Origin: Gulosibacter sediminis
Lineage (GTDB): Bacteria; Actinomycetota; Actinomycetes; Actinomycetales; Microbacteriaceae
Reading direction: 5' to 3'
Assembly: GCF_023370115.1 (NCBI RefSeq)
Contig: NZ_CP097160.1
Coordinates: forward strand, 1,550,001 to 1,614,000
Length of the DNA stretch: 64,000 nt
Shown: piece after piece, positions 36,621-46,846 of the stretch
How the letters are laid out: the number at the start of each line of letters is the position of its first letter
Numbering within the stretch: position 1 is the first letter of the stretch
Made by a program: the position numbers and the translations under genes
The notes under the pieces: model-generated
What the model was told of the DNA's origin: nothing
Seen by the model: only the letters and a program-made list of their open reading frames with translations
The model's database searches: none

Positions 36621-36641
36621 GCTTCAACCCTGGGTTGAAGC
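36621..36641. promoter_or_regulatory. Palindrome between ftsQ and ftsZ
   Basis: Two 10-nt arms (GCTTCAACCC and its inverse) around a single central base, 7 nt after the ftsQ stop. As a hairpin its loop would be very tight and no T run follows, so an operator is as likely as a terminator. Confidence 0.5.
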
Positions 36642-36648
36642 TTTCCGC

Positions 36649-37464
36649 CTAGTGCGTGACCGGCGTGTCGGGGCTCGAAACGTCGTACGACGAGACGCCA
36701 ACGTCCTGCGTCGCCGTGATCAACGACGTGAGCACCTGCGCCTTGCGCTGCGAGTCCTCGGCGCTGCCCCACGTCACGATCGCGCCGCTCGTGAGGTGCA
36801 GTACGACGTTTTCGGGCGAGGATGCGGTGATCTTCGCGACCTGCGCGCGAAAATCGCTCGGCAGCGCGAGCGACACGCGCCCAGCGGCGAGGAAGGCCTC
36901 GGAGCCGAGCGCGCCCGCATCCATCACCGGCAGCGTGAGTTCTTCCTCGGGCGCGTCCTCGCCGCCGACCTGCCAGAGCACGACGCCAGCCGCGTCGACC
37001 ACGACCTCACCGGCATCCTGCTCGTACCGGCCGATCGGCTCGCGCTCGACGAGCTGCACCACGAGCGTCGAGGGCGGCGTGCGCTGCACGGTGTAGCTCT
37101 GCACGAGCACGAATTCCTCGAGCAGCGCCTCGACTTCGGCGTTCGACACCTGCGCGAGCGGCCGCCCCTCGAGGGGTGCGAGCGCCTCCTGCACCGTGGC
37201 GGGGTCGAGCCGCGACGTGCCCTCCACCTCGATCGTGCGCACACTCATGAGTGGCGTATACACGGCGACGATCACGAACGCGATGAGCAGGGCGAACGAG
37301 CCCAGGCCGATGATCCAGCCGCGGCGGCGAGCGGCACGCTTGCGCGTGAAGCGGCGCACCTCGGCGCGGTCGTGTCGCCGCCGCGCGAGGCTCGCGCGCC
37401 ACACGGCGCCGATGCCCCCGCGACGGCGCGCGCCGCGCCGTTCTTCTGGCGTTCCGCTAGTCAC
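36649..37464 (-). CDS. ftsQ: Cell division protein FtsQ
   Basis: Bitopic membrane protein linking the early and late divisome. From GTG 37464 it has 271 aa: an arginine-rich cytoplasmic part, one membrane helix ([14 protein letters not shown]), a POTRA domain ([19 protein letters not shown]) and the FtsQ beta domain. GTG 37464 has GGAAG upstream and overlaps the murC stop by 8 nt; ATG 37476 is an alternative. The upstream open frame to 37554 is not family sequence. Confidence 0.9.
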   Translation of the reverse strand: MTSGTPEERRGARRRGGIGAVWRASLARRRHDRAEVRRFTRKRAARRRGWIIGLGSFALLIAFVIVAVYTPLMSVRTIEVEGTSRLDPATVQEALAPLEGRPLAQVSNAEVEALLEEFVLVQSYTVQRTPPSTLVVQLVEREPIGRYEQDAGEVVVDAAGVVLWQVGGEDAPEEELTLPVMDAGALGSEAFLAAGRVSLALPSDFRAQVAKITASSPENVVLHLTSGAIVTWGSAEDSQRKAQVLTSLITATQDVGVSSYDVSSPDTPVTH

Positions 37465-38878
37465 GCCCGCTTCCATCTGCGTCGCGCTCGCGCAGTGCGT
37501 CGAGCAGCTGCGGCACGATGCGGTACACGTTGCCGCAACCGAGGGTGATGACATAGTCGCCGGGCTCGGCGACCCGGGCGACGGCCTGCGCGGCGTCGCC
37601 CCAGTCGGGCTGGTACTCGACGAGACTCGCGTCGGTGAACGCCTCGGAGACGAGCGCGCCGGTGACGCCAGGCACCGGGTCTTCGCGGGCGCCGTCGACG
37701 TCGAGCACGATCGTGTGGTCGGCGAGTCGCTCGTACACCTCGGCGAAGACGTCGCTCATGGCCTGCGTCCGCGAGAACAGGTGTGGCTGGTGCACCGCGA
37801 TAATGCGGCCCTCGCCGACGACGGTGCGTGCGGCCGAGAGCGCCGCCTCGACCTCGGCCGGGTGGTGCGCGTAGTCGTCGTAGACGCGCACGCCGTCGAC
37901 CTCGCCCTGAAGGTCGAACCGTCGCTTCGTGCCGCCGAAGGCGCGCAGTGAGGCGACGGCCGCCTCGAGCGTGAAGCCGAGGTGCAGCAGCACCGCAACG
38001 GCGCCCGCGGCGTTGAGCGCGTTGTGGCGACCGGGCACTGAGAGCTGCGCGGGCACGATCATCTCGTTGGCGGTGAGGTCGAATGCGACCCCGCCGTCGG
38101 CCGTCGTGATGTTCGTGACGCGAACGTCGTTGCCCTCGCCCTCGCCGAAGCGCACGACGTGCGGGTGGTCGAGCATCGAGGTGATCTCGACGGCGAGCCG
38201 GTCGTCGCCCGAGACGATGACCGCCTCATTCGCGCGGTTCGCGAACTGCACGAACGCGGCCTCGAAGGCCTCCTCGGTGCCGTAGTGGTCGAGGTGGTCG
38301 TTGTCGACGTTGGTGATGAGGGCGATCGACGTGTCGTAGAAGAGGAACGAGCCGTCGGACTCGTCGGCCTCGACGATGAATTCTCGGTCGGCGCCGGGGT
38401 GCTCGTTCGTGCCGAGCGAGCTGATGACGCCGCCGTTGACGAAGCTCGGGTCGGCCCCGAGCTCGAGCAGGGCGCTCGCGATCATGCCGGTCGACGTGGT
38501 CTTGCCGTGGGCACCCGCGACGGCGACCACGCGAGCCGCGCGCGTCAGCCAGACGAGGGCCTGCGAGCGGTGCAGGATGTTCAGGCCGCGTTCGCGTGCC
38601 AGCACGAGTTCCGGATTGTCGGGCCAGAGCGCCGAGGTGACGACGACGGTGTCGACCGATTCGTCGAGGTTCGCGGCGTCGTGCCCGATCGACACGGTCG
38701 CGCCAGCCTGGGCGAGCTTCTCGGTGTAGTCGTTCGCCGAGCGGTCGGAGCCCGAGACGGTGACGCCGCGCTGCAGGAACATCCTGGCGATGCCGCTCAT
38801 ACCGGAGCCGCCGATGCCGATGAAGTGGGCGTGGCGAATCTCCTCGGGAATCTGGGCGTTCGCGTCGGGGCTAATCAC
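37457..38878 (-). CDS. murC: UDP-N-acetylmuramate-L-alanine ligase
   Basis: Adds the first amino acid (L-Ala) to UDP-MurNAc in the cytoplasm. It has 473 aa with the UDP-binding glycines [11 protein letters not shown], the ATP loop [17 protein letters not shown] for metal binding and [11 protein letters not shown] in the C-terminal domain. All Mur ligase key residues are intact, in contrast with MurE in the same cluster. The end of the gene overlaps ftsQ. Confidence 0.97.
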   Translation of the reverse strand: MISPDANAQIPEEIRHAHFIGIGGSGMSGIARMFLQRGVTVSGSDRSANDYTEKLAQAGATVSIGHDAANLDESVDTVVVTSALWPDNPELVLARERGLNILHRSQALVWLTRAARVVAVAGAHGKTTSTGMIASALLELGADPSFVNGGVISSLGTNEHPGADREFIVEADESDGSFLFYDTSIALITNVDNDHLDHYGTEEAFEAAFVQFANRANEAVIVSGDDRLAVEITSMLDHPHVVRFGEGEGNDVRVTNITTADGGVAFDLTANEMIVPAQLSVPGRHNALNAAGAVAVLLHLGFTLEAAVASLRAFGGTKRRFDLQGEVDGVRVYDDYAHHPAEVEAALSAARTVVGEGRIIAVHQPHLFSRTQAMSDVFAEVYERLADHTIVLDVDGAREDPVPGVTGALVSEAFTDASLVEYQPDWGDAAQAVARVAEPGDYVITLGCGNVYRIVPQLLDALRERDADGSGRD

Positions 38879-38949
38879 GGTGCTTCTCCTTCAAGGCGAC
38901 GCTCGAATCGCGCCGCCGCCAGCGTTTCAGGATAGTCGGCTCGACCGAA

Positions 38950-40056
38950 TTAGGCCCGGGCGCCACGCGTCGCGTCGGCGACGGCGGCGTCGATCATCGA
39001 GAGCAGCTGCTCGGCGGCATCGCGCGCGCCGAGCTCACCGGCGCGCCGTCCAAGCTCGGTGCGCCGCGCCGCATCGGCCAACACGGGCAGCAGCTCGGCC
39101 TCCACGCGTGGCGGCAGAAACTCGCCGTCGGCGATCACCATCGCGGCGTTCGCCTCGAGCAGGGTTGCGATGTTTTTCGCCTGTTCGCCGTTGCCGACCG
39201 CGTAGGGCACGTACAGCGCGGGCAGGCCCACGGCCGAGAGCTCCGAGACCGTCGAGGAGCCGGCGCGGGTGACGATGAAGTCGGCCGCTGCGAAGGCGAG
39301 TTCCATGCGGTCGCAGTACTCGACCACGTGGTAGTGCGGCAGCTGCGGGTCATCGAACGGCGAGAGGCGGCCGACAATGTGCACGACCTGCCACTTTTCG
39401 TCGCCGTGCGCCTCCCCCACGAGCTTCGATCCGAGCTCGCGAATCGTCTCGTTGATGCGCTTCGCGCCCTGCGAACCGCCCGTCACGACGAGGGTGCGCC
39501 GCCCAGCGTCGAGGCCGAAGTAGTCGATCGCCTCGTCGCGGCTCGCCTCGCGGTCGAGCGTGGCAATCTCGTGCCGCAGCGGCATGCCGAGGGCCTTCGC
39601 GCCCACGAGCGGGGTGTTCGGGAACACGACCGCGACGCCCGCCGCCCACTTCGCCCCGAGGCGGTTGGCAAGCCCGGGGATCGCATTCGCCTCGTGCACG
39701 ATCACTGGCACGCGTTTGCGGGCCGCGACATATGCGGGCGTCGAGGCGAAGCCGCCAAAACCGACCACCACATCCACCCCGCGGGTGCGGATGATCTCGC
39801 GCACCTGGCGCACGGCGCGTTGGAATCGCGCCGGGAACTTCACCGCGGCCCCGTTAATGCGGCGTGGGAACGGTACCTTGTCGATCGTGAGCAGCTCGTA
39901 ACCGCGCTCGGGCACGAGCCGCGTCTCGAGACCCTCTTTCGTGCCGAGCACGAGCACGGTCGCGTCGGGATGCGCGGCGCGGATGCTGTCGGCCGTGGCG
40001 AGCAGCGGATTGACGTGGCCGGCGGTGCCGCCGCCCGCAAGCAGGTACGTGGTCAT
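38950..40056 (-). CDS. murG: Lipid II synthase MurG
   Basis: Adds GlcNAc to lipid I on the inner face of the membrane. It has 368 aa, with the N-terminal GGGTAGHVNPLLA loop, VVVGFGGFAS, the C-domain VTGGSQGAKRIN and the UDP-GlcNAc binding region RAGSSTVSEL. ATG 40056 overlaps the ftsW stop by 4 nt. The frame is open to 40293, but the family N terminus is unmistakable at TTYLLAGGG. Confidence 0.97.
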   Translation of the reverse strand: MTTYLLAGGGTAGHVNPLLATADSIRAAHPDATVLVLGTKEGLETRLVPERGYELLTIDKVPFPRRINGAAVKFPARFQRAVRQVREIIRTRGVDVVVGFGGFASTPAYVAARKRVPVIVHEANAIPGLANRLGAKWAAGVAVVFPNTPLVGAKALGMPLRHEIATLDREASRDEAIDYFGLDAGRRTLVVTGGSQGAKRINETIRELGSKLVGEAHGDEKWQVVHIVGRLSPFDDPQLPHYHVVEYCDRMELAFAAADFIVTRAGSSTVSELSAVGLPALYVPYAVGNGEQAKNIATLLEANAAMVIADGEFLPPRVEAELLPVLADAARRTELGRRAGELGARDAAEQLLSMIDAAVADATRGARA

Positions 40057-41312
40057 GACCTGGGTGCCTTTCGTGACGACGGCCGCGAGCTCGCGGAGCC
40101 GGAGGATGGAGTGGGGTTCGCCGCGGCCTGGCGCTTCGCGTTGTCCTTCGCGACCGACAACACGAGGCCGACTGAGAAGAGCGAGGTGATGAGCGCCGAG
40201 CCGCCGGAGCTCAGCAGCGGCAGGGGCACGCCGAGCACCGGCAGCAGCCCGAGCACGACTGCGATGTTGACGAACGCCTGGAAGATGAACCACACGAGTA
40301 CGCCACCGACGAGCGTGCGGCCCGCGACGTTCTCAGTTTCGCGCCAGATGCGCAGGAGCACGACCGCGAGAGCCGCGAACAGCATGATGACCGCGAGGGC
40401 GCCGATGAGGCCGAACTCCTCGCCGATGATCGCGAAGATGAAGTCGTTGTCGGCTTCGGGCAGCCACGACCACTTCGCCGTCGAGTTGCCGAGCCCGACG
40501 CCGAAGATGCCGCCGCTCGCGAGCGCGAAGAAGCCGTGCGAGGTCTGCCAGCACAGGCCCTCGTAGTCACACGAGCCGTCGAAGAAGCTCGTGATGCGGG
40601 CGACGCGGTTGGGCGAGACGATGGCCATCGTCACGGCGCCCACGACGGCGATGAGCGTTGCGCCGACGATGTATTGGGCGCGCAGGCCGCCGAACCAGAG
40701 GGCGCCGAGCACGAGCGCGCCGATCACCATGACGGTGCCGAGGTCTTTGCCGAGCAGCGCGAGCAGGATCACGACGCCGACGGGCAGGCCGATCGGCACG
40801 ACCACCTCTTTCAGCTGGGTGAGCTTGTCGCCCTTGCGCGCGATGATCATGCCGAGCCACATGACAAGCGCCACCTTGGCAAACTCGGCTGGCTGCACCG
40901 TGGTCGGGCCCAGGTCGATCCACGAGCGGTTGCCGTTGATTTCGGTGCCGAGCGGGGTGAACACGAGCGCCTGCATGACGACCGCGAAGCCGAGCGCAAG
41001 CCACGCGAACGAGCCCGTCCAAAACTGCAGCGGCACGCGCGAAGCGACCCACATGAACGGCAGGCCGACCGCGGCGAACACGAGTTGCTTGAGGAACTTC
41101 GTCGAGAACGTGTTGCCGGCCGCGAACTCCTCAACGGCCGAGCTCGACAGCACCATGATGAGGCCGAAGGCGACGAGCACCGCGACGATGCCGAACAGCA
41201 GCGTCGCGTTGAGATTCGCGGGGTGCTCGCTCGAGAAGAGCTTGATGCGATAGGCGGAACCGCTCGTCGCGGCCCCCGTCGCGTTACGCTTCGTCGCCTG
41301 GGGTTGCGGCAT
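40053..41312 (-). CDS. ftsW: Lipid II polymerase FtsW
   Basis: SEDS-family septal peptidoglycan polymerase, 419 aa, about ten membrane helices. Signature regions include NGNRSWIDLGPTTVQPAEFAK, GKDLGTVMVI, TSHGFFALASGGIFGVGLG and the C-terminal PLPLLSSGGSAL. A polar C-terminal tail rich in serine and proline follows. The start overlaps the end of murD by 29 nt, and the stop overlaps murG. The partner transpeptidase FtsI is in the same cluster. Confidence 0.96.
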   Translation of the reverse strand: MPQPQATKRNATGAATSGSAYRIKLFSSEHPANLNATLLFGIVAVLVAFGLIMVLSSSAVEEFAAGNTFSTKFLKQLVFAAVGLPFMWVASRVPLQFWTGSFAWLALGFAVVMQALVFTPLGTEINGNRSWIDLGPTTVQPAEFAKVALVMWLGMIIARKGDKLTQLKEVVVPIGLPVGVVILLALLGKDLGTVMVIGALVLGALWFGGLRAQYIVGATLIAVVGAVTMAIVSPNRVARITSFFDGSCDYEGLCWQTSHGFFALASGGIFGVGLGNSTAKWSWLPEADNDFIFAIIGEEFGLIGALAVIMLFAALAVVLLRIWRETENVAGRTLVGGVLVWFIFQAFVNIAVVLGLLPVLGVPLPLLSSGGSALITSLFSVGLVLSVAKDNAKRQAAANPTPSSGSASSRPSSRKAPRS

Positions 41313-42789
41313 CCTGGCCTGCTCCCCCCTGCGCGATGCGCTCTACTGCCGCGCGGAACTTGTCGCCGCGGTCGCCATAACTGTCGAACTGATCCATTGA
41401 CGCGGCCGCCGGTGCGAGGAGCACGGTGTCGCCGTCCTGTGCCACTTCGGCGGCGCGACGAACGACCTCCGGCATGACCTCACTAGTTTCGCGCACGTCG
41501 ATCTCAATGAGCGGCACGGTGGGCGCGTGTTGCTCGAACGCCTCGCGCACCGCGTCTCGGGCCACGCCGATGATGACGGCCGCGCGCAGGCGGGGAGCGT
41601 GCGCGGCGACGAGCGGCGAGATGTCGACGCCCTTCAGCAGGCCACCGACCACCCAAACCACCGAGCGGTAGGCCGAGAGCGAGGCCTCGGCCGCGTGCGT
41701 GTTCGTCGCCTTCGAGTCGTCGACCCACATGACGCCCGCCTCGTTGAGCACGAGTTCGTTGCGGTGCTGGTCGGGGGTGAACGTGGTGATCGCCTCGCGA
41801 ATCGCCGCGGGCTCGATGCCGTAGGACCGGGCGAGCGCGGCGGCCGCGAGCACGTCCTCGACGAGGTGACGCGCGCCGAGGTTGCGGGCGCGCAAGTCGT
41901 CGAGCGTCGCGAGCTCGAGCGCCGAGTTGCGACGGTCGTCGAGGAACGCTCGGTCGACGAGGAGCCCGTCGACCACGCCGAAGTTGCTCGGCGCGGGCAC
42001 GTCGACACCGAAGCCGATCGCGCGGGCGCCGTCGACGACGTCGGCCTGCTCGACGAGCCGCTCGGTTTCGGGGTCGGCGAGGTTGTAGACGCACGCCCGC
42101 TGCGTACGGTCGTAGGCGCGTCCCTTGGCCGCGCGGTAGGCGTCGAAGCTGCCGTGCCAGTCGAGGTGGTCCTCAGCAATGTTGAGCACCACGGCCGCCC
42201 ACGGCGAGACCGTGTGCGTGTAATGCAGCTGGTAGCTCGAGATTTCGACGACGAGCACCTCGAAGCCTTCGGGGTCGCGCACCGCGTCGAGCACCGGAAT
42301 GCCGATGTTGCCGGCCGGTGCGACGCGCACGCCGCCGCGGGCGACCATGTGCGCCGTGAGCTGCGTCGTCGTGGTCTTCCCGTTCGTGCCAGTCACGAGC
42401 AACCACTGCGAGGGCGTGCCGGTCTTGTCGCGCAGACGCCAGGCGAGCTCGATGTCGCCCCACACCGGCAGCCCCTGTTCCTCGGCCCAGCGCAGCAGCG
42501 CGTGGTGCGGCGCATAGCCGGGCGAGGTGACCACAAGCTCGGGCGCGAACTCGACGAGTTCGGCCGGCACCGCATCCTGCTGCGGCGCGAGCACCACGGG
42601 AACGTTCAGCACCTGCAGGATGCGCTCGCGGTCTTCGTCGGGTTTGCCCGCAATCACGAGCACCTCGGCGCCGAGTTCGGCAAGCGTGTCGGCGACGGCA
42701 AATCCGGTCATACCGAGGCCGAACACGGCGACCTTGAGACCGCTCCAGTCGTGGTGCCAGCTGGTCAGGGCGTCAGTGCGTGCGCTCAC
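41284..42789 (-). CDS. murD: UDP-MurNAc-L-alanine-D-glutamate ligase
   Basis: Adds D-Glu to UDP-MurNAc-L-Ala. From GTG 42789 the product has 501 aa. All ligase motifs are present: GLGMTGFAVA in the UDP domain, VTGTNGKTTT in the ATP loop, AEDHLDWHGS for metal binding and WVDDSKATNTHAA in the C-terminal domain. The GTG shares its first base with the last base of the mraY stop; the frame is open to 42819 without family sequence. Confidence 0.96.
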   Translation of the reverse strand: MSARTDALTSWHHDWSGLKVAVFGLGMTGFAVADTLAELGAEVLVIAGKPDEDRERILQVLNVPVVLAPQQDAVPAELVEFAPELVVTSPGYAPHHALLRWAEEQGLPVWGDIELAWRLRDKTGTPSQWLLVTGTNGKTTTTQLTAHMVARGGVRVAPAGNIGIPVLDAVRDPEGFEVLVVEISSYQLHYTHTVSPWAAVVLNIAEDHLDWHGSFDAYRAAKGRAYDRTQRACVYNLADPETERLVEQADVVDGARAIGFGVDVPAPSNFGVVDGLLVDRAFLDDRRNSALELATLDDLRARNLGARHLVEDVLAAAALARSYGIEPAAIREAITTFTPDQHRNELVLNEAGVMWVDDSKATNTHAAEASLSAYRSVVWVVGGLLKGVDISPLVAAHAPRLRAAVIIGVARDAVREAFEQHAPTVPLIEIDVRETSEVMPEVVRRAAEVAQDGDTVLLAPAAASMDQFDSYGDRGDKFRAAVERIAQGGAGQDAATPGDEA

Positions 42790-43898
42790 TATTCGACCAT
42801 CCCGCTCGCGAGGGACCATTCGGCGTAGAAGATCGCGAGACCAGCGACCGCGAACAGTCCCGCGACGATCCAGAACCGCACGACGACGGTCTGCTCGGCC
42901 CAGCCCTTGAGCTCGTAGTGGTGATGGATGGGGCTCATGAGGAAGATGCGCTTGCCGCCAGTGACCTTGAAGTAGAGGCGCTGCACGATGACCGAGCCGG
43001 TGTCGATGACGAAGAGGCCGCCGATGATGACGAGCAGGAGCTCGGTGCGGGTGATGATTGCGAATGCGGCGAGCGCGCCGCCAAGGGCGAGCGAGCCGGT
43101 GTCACCCATGAAGAGCTTCGCTGGCGAGGTGTTCCACCAGAGGAAGCCGATGAGGGCGCCGACGATGGCTGCCGCGACGATCGTCATGTCGAGCGGCGCG
43201 TAGACCTCGTAACAGGCGCCCGCGACCTGGTTCGAGAGGCGGTCGCTGCCGCAGAGCTGGTTGAACTGCCAGTAACCGATGATGCCGTAGGTGCCGATCG
43301 CGCAGATCGACGCCCCCGTCGCGAGGCCGTCGAGGCCGTCGGTGACGTTGACGGCGTTCGAGGCGGAGGTCGTGATCGCGACGATCCAGATGACGACGAG
43401 GATCGTGCCCGCGACAACGCCGAGCGCCATGAAGTCGATGCCGGTGTCGCGAATCACCGACACCTCGCTCGAGATGAGCGGCACGCCAAGTTCGTTCGTG
43501 ACCTGCAGGCCGATGAGGGCGAACAGCGCCGCGACGATGACCTGACCGGCGATCTTCTGCCAACCACCGAGGCCGAGCGACTGGTGCTTGCGCACCTTGA
43601 GGAAGTCGTCGATGAAGCCGACGAGCCCGTGGCCGACCATCATGAACAGCACGAGCAGGCCCGCGGCCGTCGGCTGAGTCTGGGTGACGAGCACCGCGAA
43701 GAAGTACGCCACTACGGTGGCGAGCACGAAGACGATGCCGCCCATAGTCGGGGTGCCGCGCTTCGCGTAGTGCTCCTTCGGACCATCCTCGCGAACGTAC
43801 TGACCCCAACGAAGCTTGTTGAAGAGCCGGATGAACACCGGCGTCAGCGTCAGCGTGAACAGCATCCCGACCGCGCCGGCGATGAGGATTGCAATCAC
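42789..43898 (-). CDS. mraY: Phospho-MurNAc-pentapeptide transferase
   Basis: Transfers the phospho-MurNAc-peptide to undecaprenyl phosphate, giving lipid I. It has 369 aa with ten helices, MGGIVFVLA near the N terminus, the Mg-binding [21 protein letters not shown] and [10 protein letters not shown]. The start overlaps the stop of murF by 4 nt and the stop overlaps murD by 1 nt, so the three are translated as a coupled block. Confidence 0.97.
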   Translation of the reverse strand: MIAILIAGAVGMLFTLTLTPVFIRLFNKLRWGQYVREDGPKEHYAKRGTPTMGGIVFVLATVVAYFFAVLVTQTQPTAAGLLVLFMMVGHGLVGFIDDFLKVRKHQSLGLGGWQKIAGQVIVAALFALIGLQVTNELGVPLISSEVSVIRDTGIDFMALGVVAGTILVVIWIVAITTSASNAVNVTDGLDGLATGASICAIGTYGIIGYWQFNQLCGSDRLSNQVAGACYEVYAPLDMTIVAAAIVGALIGFLWWNTSPAKLFMGDTGSLALGGALAAFAIITRTELLLVIIGGLFVIDTGSVIVQRLYFKVTGGKRIFLMSPIHHHYELKGWAEQTVVVRFWIVAGLFAVAGLAIFYAEWSLASGMVE

Positions 43899-45313
43899 GA
43901 GGTACGTCCCTTCACGTAATCTCCGAGTCGGTCAGCGAGCTTCATGAGCCCTGCGGAATTGGATGACTTCACCAGCACGAGGTCGCCGTCACGCAATTCA
44001 CTCGTCAGTAGTTCGTACGCGGCGTCGGCATCTTCGGTAAACGACGCCTCATTATTCCAGCTTCCCTGCGCGATCGCGGCGAGGTAGAGCGGCCTGGCGT
44101 CACGCCCGACTACAACGATTCGGTCAATATTGAGTCGCACCGCGAGTTCGCCGAGCTTGTCGTGCTCGGCCACGGCGTATTCGCCGAGCTCCGACATCGG
44201 CCCGAGCACCGCGACGGTGCGCTGCCCCTCGGCGGCGATTTGCGCGAGCGTGCGCAAGGCGGCCGACATCGAGTTCGGGTTCGCGTTGTAGGCGTCGTTG
44301 ATCACCGTGAGCGGCTCGCGCGTGAGCACCTCCATGCGCCCGCGCTCGGCCCGCGTCACCTCGCGCAGCACCGAGGCAACTTCGGCGGCCGACACGCCCT
44401 CGACGTGCGCGGCGGCGGCCGCGGCGAGGGCGTTCATGACGTGGTGTTCGCCGATGACCGGGAAGTGAATCTCCTCGGGTTCCTCCCCCGGCGCGCGCAG
44501 CGTGAAGCGGGTGCCGTCGCCGGCAACGCTCACGCCGTCGGCGTGCACCTCGGCGTTCGAGCCGCGGCCAAACCAGACCACGCGGCCGGGCGCCTTCGCG
44601 GCCATGCGAGCGACGCGCGGGTCGTCGGCGTTGAGCACGGCGACCCCGTCGGCGCCGAGCGCCTCGATCATCTCCGACTTCGCCAGTTCGACGTTGTCGA
44701 TGCCACCAAATTCGCCCGCGTGCGCGAGGCCCACCATGAGCACGATGCCCACGTCGGGCCGTGCCATCTTCGCGAGCCGTTTGATGTGGCCGATGCCGCT
44801 CGCGCCCATCTCGGCGACGAGCCAGTCGGTCTCTTCGGTCACCTGGAGGAAAGTGGTGGGCGCGCCGACCTCGTTGTTGAACGAGCCGATCGGCGCGACC
44901 ACGTTTCCGCGGCGCGCGAAGATCTCGCGCAATAGGTTCTTCGTCGTCGTCTTGCCATTCGAGCCCGTGACCGCGACGACGCGCAGGCGGCCGAGGGCGC
45001 GCACTCGCGCGACCACCTCGGTGGCCAGCGCCCCGAGCGCGAGCACCGTGTCGGCCACGACGACCTGCGGCACGTCGAGGTCGAGCTCGCGTTCGACGAT
45101 GAGCAGGGCCGCGCCGTTCTCGACGGCCGCGGGGGCAAACAGGTGGCCGTCGGTCACCTCGCCCGGCTTCGCAAAGAAGATGTCACCGGGCGTGATCTTG
45201 CGCGAATCGGTGTCACTGAGGCCGCGCACGGTCGTCGCCTCGGTCGCGTCGCCGCGCAGCACCAGCGTGCCGGAGGTCGCGGCCGCGATTTCCGCGAGGG
45301 TCATTGCAATCAT
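43895..45313 (-). CDS. murF: UDP-MurNAc-tripeptide-D-Ala-D-Ala ligase
   Basis: Adds D-Ala-D-Ala to the tripeptide precursor. It has 472 aa, with [14 protein letters not shown], the Mur core segment [11 protein letters not shown] and a normal C-terminal domain. ATG 45313 has AAAGG at good spacing; a second ATG three codons later is possible. Key residues are intact, so the cluster must be supplied with a tripeptide substrate despite the unusual MurE beside it. The 56-nt gap to murE has no hairpin. Confidence 0.96.
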   Translation of the reverse strand: MIAMTLAEIAAATSGTLVLRGDATEATTVRGLSDTDSRKITPGDIFFAKPGEVTDGHLFAPAAVENGAALLIVERELDLDVPQVVVADTVLALGALATEVVARVRALGRLRVVAVTGSNGKTTTKNLLREIFARRGNVVAPIGSFNNEVGAPTTFLQVTEETDWLVAEMGASGIGHIKRLAKMARPDVGIVLMVGLAHAGEFGGIDNVELAKSEMIEALGADGVAVLNADDPRVARMAAKAPGRVVWFGRGSNAEVHADGVSVAGDGTRFTLRAPGEEPEEIHFPVIGEHHVMNALAAAAAAHVEGVSAAEVASVLREVTRAERGRMEVLTREPLTVINDAYNANPNSMSAALRTLAQIAAEGQRTVAVLGPMSELGEYAVAEHDKLGELAVRLNIDRIVVVGRDARPLYLAAIAQGSWNNEASFTEDADAAYELLTSELRDGDLVLVKSSNSAGLMKLADRLGDYVKGRTS

Positions 45314-45369
45314 GGTTTGGGCCTTTGTCGTCGGATGCGCGCGGTTGCGCGCGGATGGATGGAGTTCGG

Positions 45370-46833
45370 CTACCAGCCGGCGTCGGCGAGCGCGTCGCGC
45401 ACGAGCTCGACGGTCGGGTCGACCACCTCGCCCTCGTCGAGCTCGCGGAGCGCGTCGGCGCGGGGCTCGACGAACAGGATGCGCCCGCCGCGGCCCGCGT
45501 CACGCGACGCATGCTGGAGCGCGGCCGCCGCATCCGCCGCAAGCCGGAGCCCGGGCGCGCCGTCGATCGTCGCGTCGGTAACGACGATGGGTTTCTTGGC
45601 GGTGAGCTCACGCAGCTGCGCGAAGCGCTCGATCGCGGCGGCGCCGCTCGGGTGCACGACGAGGTGCGGCGCGTCGCCGCCCGCCTCGCTGAGGGCCTGG
45701 AGCGAGCCGCGAATCGCCTCGGGGCGCTCGTCGACGTCGACGAACACCTCTGGGCCGTCTCCCCCGGCGCACACTCGCTCAAGTCGGCCGGGAATTGGCA
45801 CGTCGAAGCCGCCGGTGCGGTCGAGCGCGTCCTGAATCTGCTCGGTGGCCCAGCCACCCTCGGCGATCATGACGATGGCCGCGGCCGCGTTGACGGCCGC
45901 AAGGCGCCCGGGCTTAGTGATGCGGCTCGTGACGACGCGGTCGTCGTGGCCGCGCACCGTGAACTCGGTGCCGCCGTCGACACTGCGCCACTCGACCCGC
46001 CAGTCGGCGCCTGATTCGGGCTCGGCGCTGAGCGTTGCGACCGGGATGCGCGCGGCCTCGACGAGGTCGCGGCCCACCAGGCTGTCGACGTTGATGACCC
46101 CGGTCGAGGCGACCTCGGGGTCGAGCAGCTGTCGGTGCAGCTCGAAGAAATCCGCGGCCTCCGCGTCGGTACCGGTAAAGGTGAAGGGCCCAACCACGGC
46201 AAACTCGAGGCCCGCGAGGCGCTGCCCGCTCAGTGCGTGACCCGAGATCTCGATGGCGGCGACGCGGTCGGCGACCTCGCGCATTCGCGCCACGAGGGCA
46301 TGCAGGTCGTCGGCCTCGGGGGTCGTGAGCGTGGCGATGACGCGCTGCTCGTCGACGCGGCGGGCGATCGACGTCGACAGGCCGCTGGCGACACCGATGC
46401 GGCCGAAAAGGTCGGCAACCAGGTAGCTCACGCTCGTCTTGCCGATCGTGCCGGCGACGCCAAAGAGCCGCGGCTCCTCGGGGTCGGTGCGGTACACCCA
46501 CTTCGCGACATGCCCGAGGGCGAGCCGCGGCTCGTCGATGACGATGACGGGCACGTCGAGCTCGGCCGCCCGTTCGGCGCCCAGCGGATCTGTCAGCACC
46601 GCCACAACTCCGGCCTCGACCACCTCGTCGAGGAACTCCGCGCCGTGCGTGCGCTCGCCCGGAATGGCGACGAAGACGTCGCCCGCCTCAACGCTGCGGT
46701 GATCGCTGCTGACGCCCGTCACCTCGATGGCCTCAAGATCGAATCCTTCGGGTTCATTAAGCCCGAACTCGGCGCACATCTCGGAAAGAATGCGCGCCGC
46801 GGCATGGTGGGGGCGAATACTGTCTGTGGGCAA
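45370..46833 (-). CDS. murE: MurE-type Mur ligase with degenerate active site
   Basis: In the dcw position of MurE, which normally adds the third amino acid to UDP-MurNAc-L-Ala-D-Glu. From TTG 46833 (AGGAAG upstream; ATG 46779 is the alternative) it has 487 aa. MurE-like segments remain: VAIPGERTHGAEFL, GLSTS, TLTTPEADDLHALVARM, IEISGHAL, PGRLAAVNAAAA. Usual key residues do not: the ATP loop reads GTIGKT with Ile130 in place of Asn; the metal motif DHLD-H and the following carbamylated lysine are replaced by TGTDAEAADFFELHRQLL; YAHKPD reads DVDERPE; GGDRD and DNPR are not found. The frame is intact, so it is probably expressed. It may be a pseudoenzyme, or a ligase with a changed mechanism or amino acid; a second MurE elsewhere is possible. 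Confidence 0.85.
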   Translation of the reverse strand: MPTDSIRPHHAAARILSEMCAEFGLNEPEGFDLEAIEVTGVSSDHRSVEAGDVFVAIPGERTHGAEFLDEVVEAGVVAVLTDPLGAERAAELDVPVIVIDEPRLALGHVAKWVYRTDPEEPRLFGVAGTIGKTSVSYLVADLFGRIGVASGLSTSIARRVDEQRVIATLTTPEADDLHALVARMREVADRVAAIEISGHALSGQRLAGLEFAVVGPFTFTGTDAEAADFFELHRQLLDPEVASTGVINVDSLVGRDLVEAARIPVATLSAEPESGADWRVEWRSVDGGTEFTVRGHDDRVVTSRITKPGRLAAVNAAAAIVMIAEGGWATEQIQDALDRTGGFDVPIPGRLERVCAGGDGPEVFVDVDERPEAIRGSLQALSEAGGDAPHLVVHPSGAAAIERFAQLRELTAKKPIVVTDATIDGAPGLRLAADAAAALQHASRDAGRGGRILFVEPRADALRELDEGEVVDPTVELVRDALADAGW

Positions 46834-46846
46834 GGTCTTCCTGCTG

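Noticed and set aside
45370-46833. Interpreting murE as a pseudogene with a frameshift
   Set aside because: The frame is uninterrupted over 487 codons, MurE-like blocks remain in order on both sides of the changed motifs, and spacing to its neighbours is normal.
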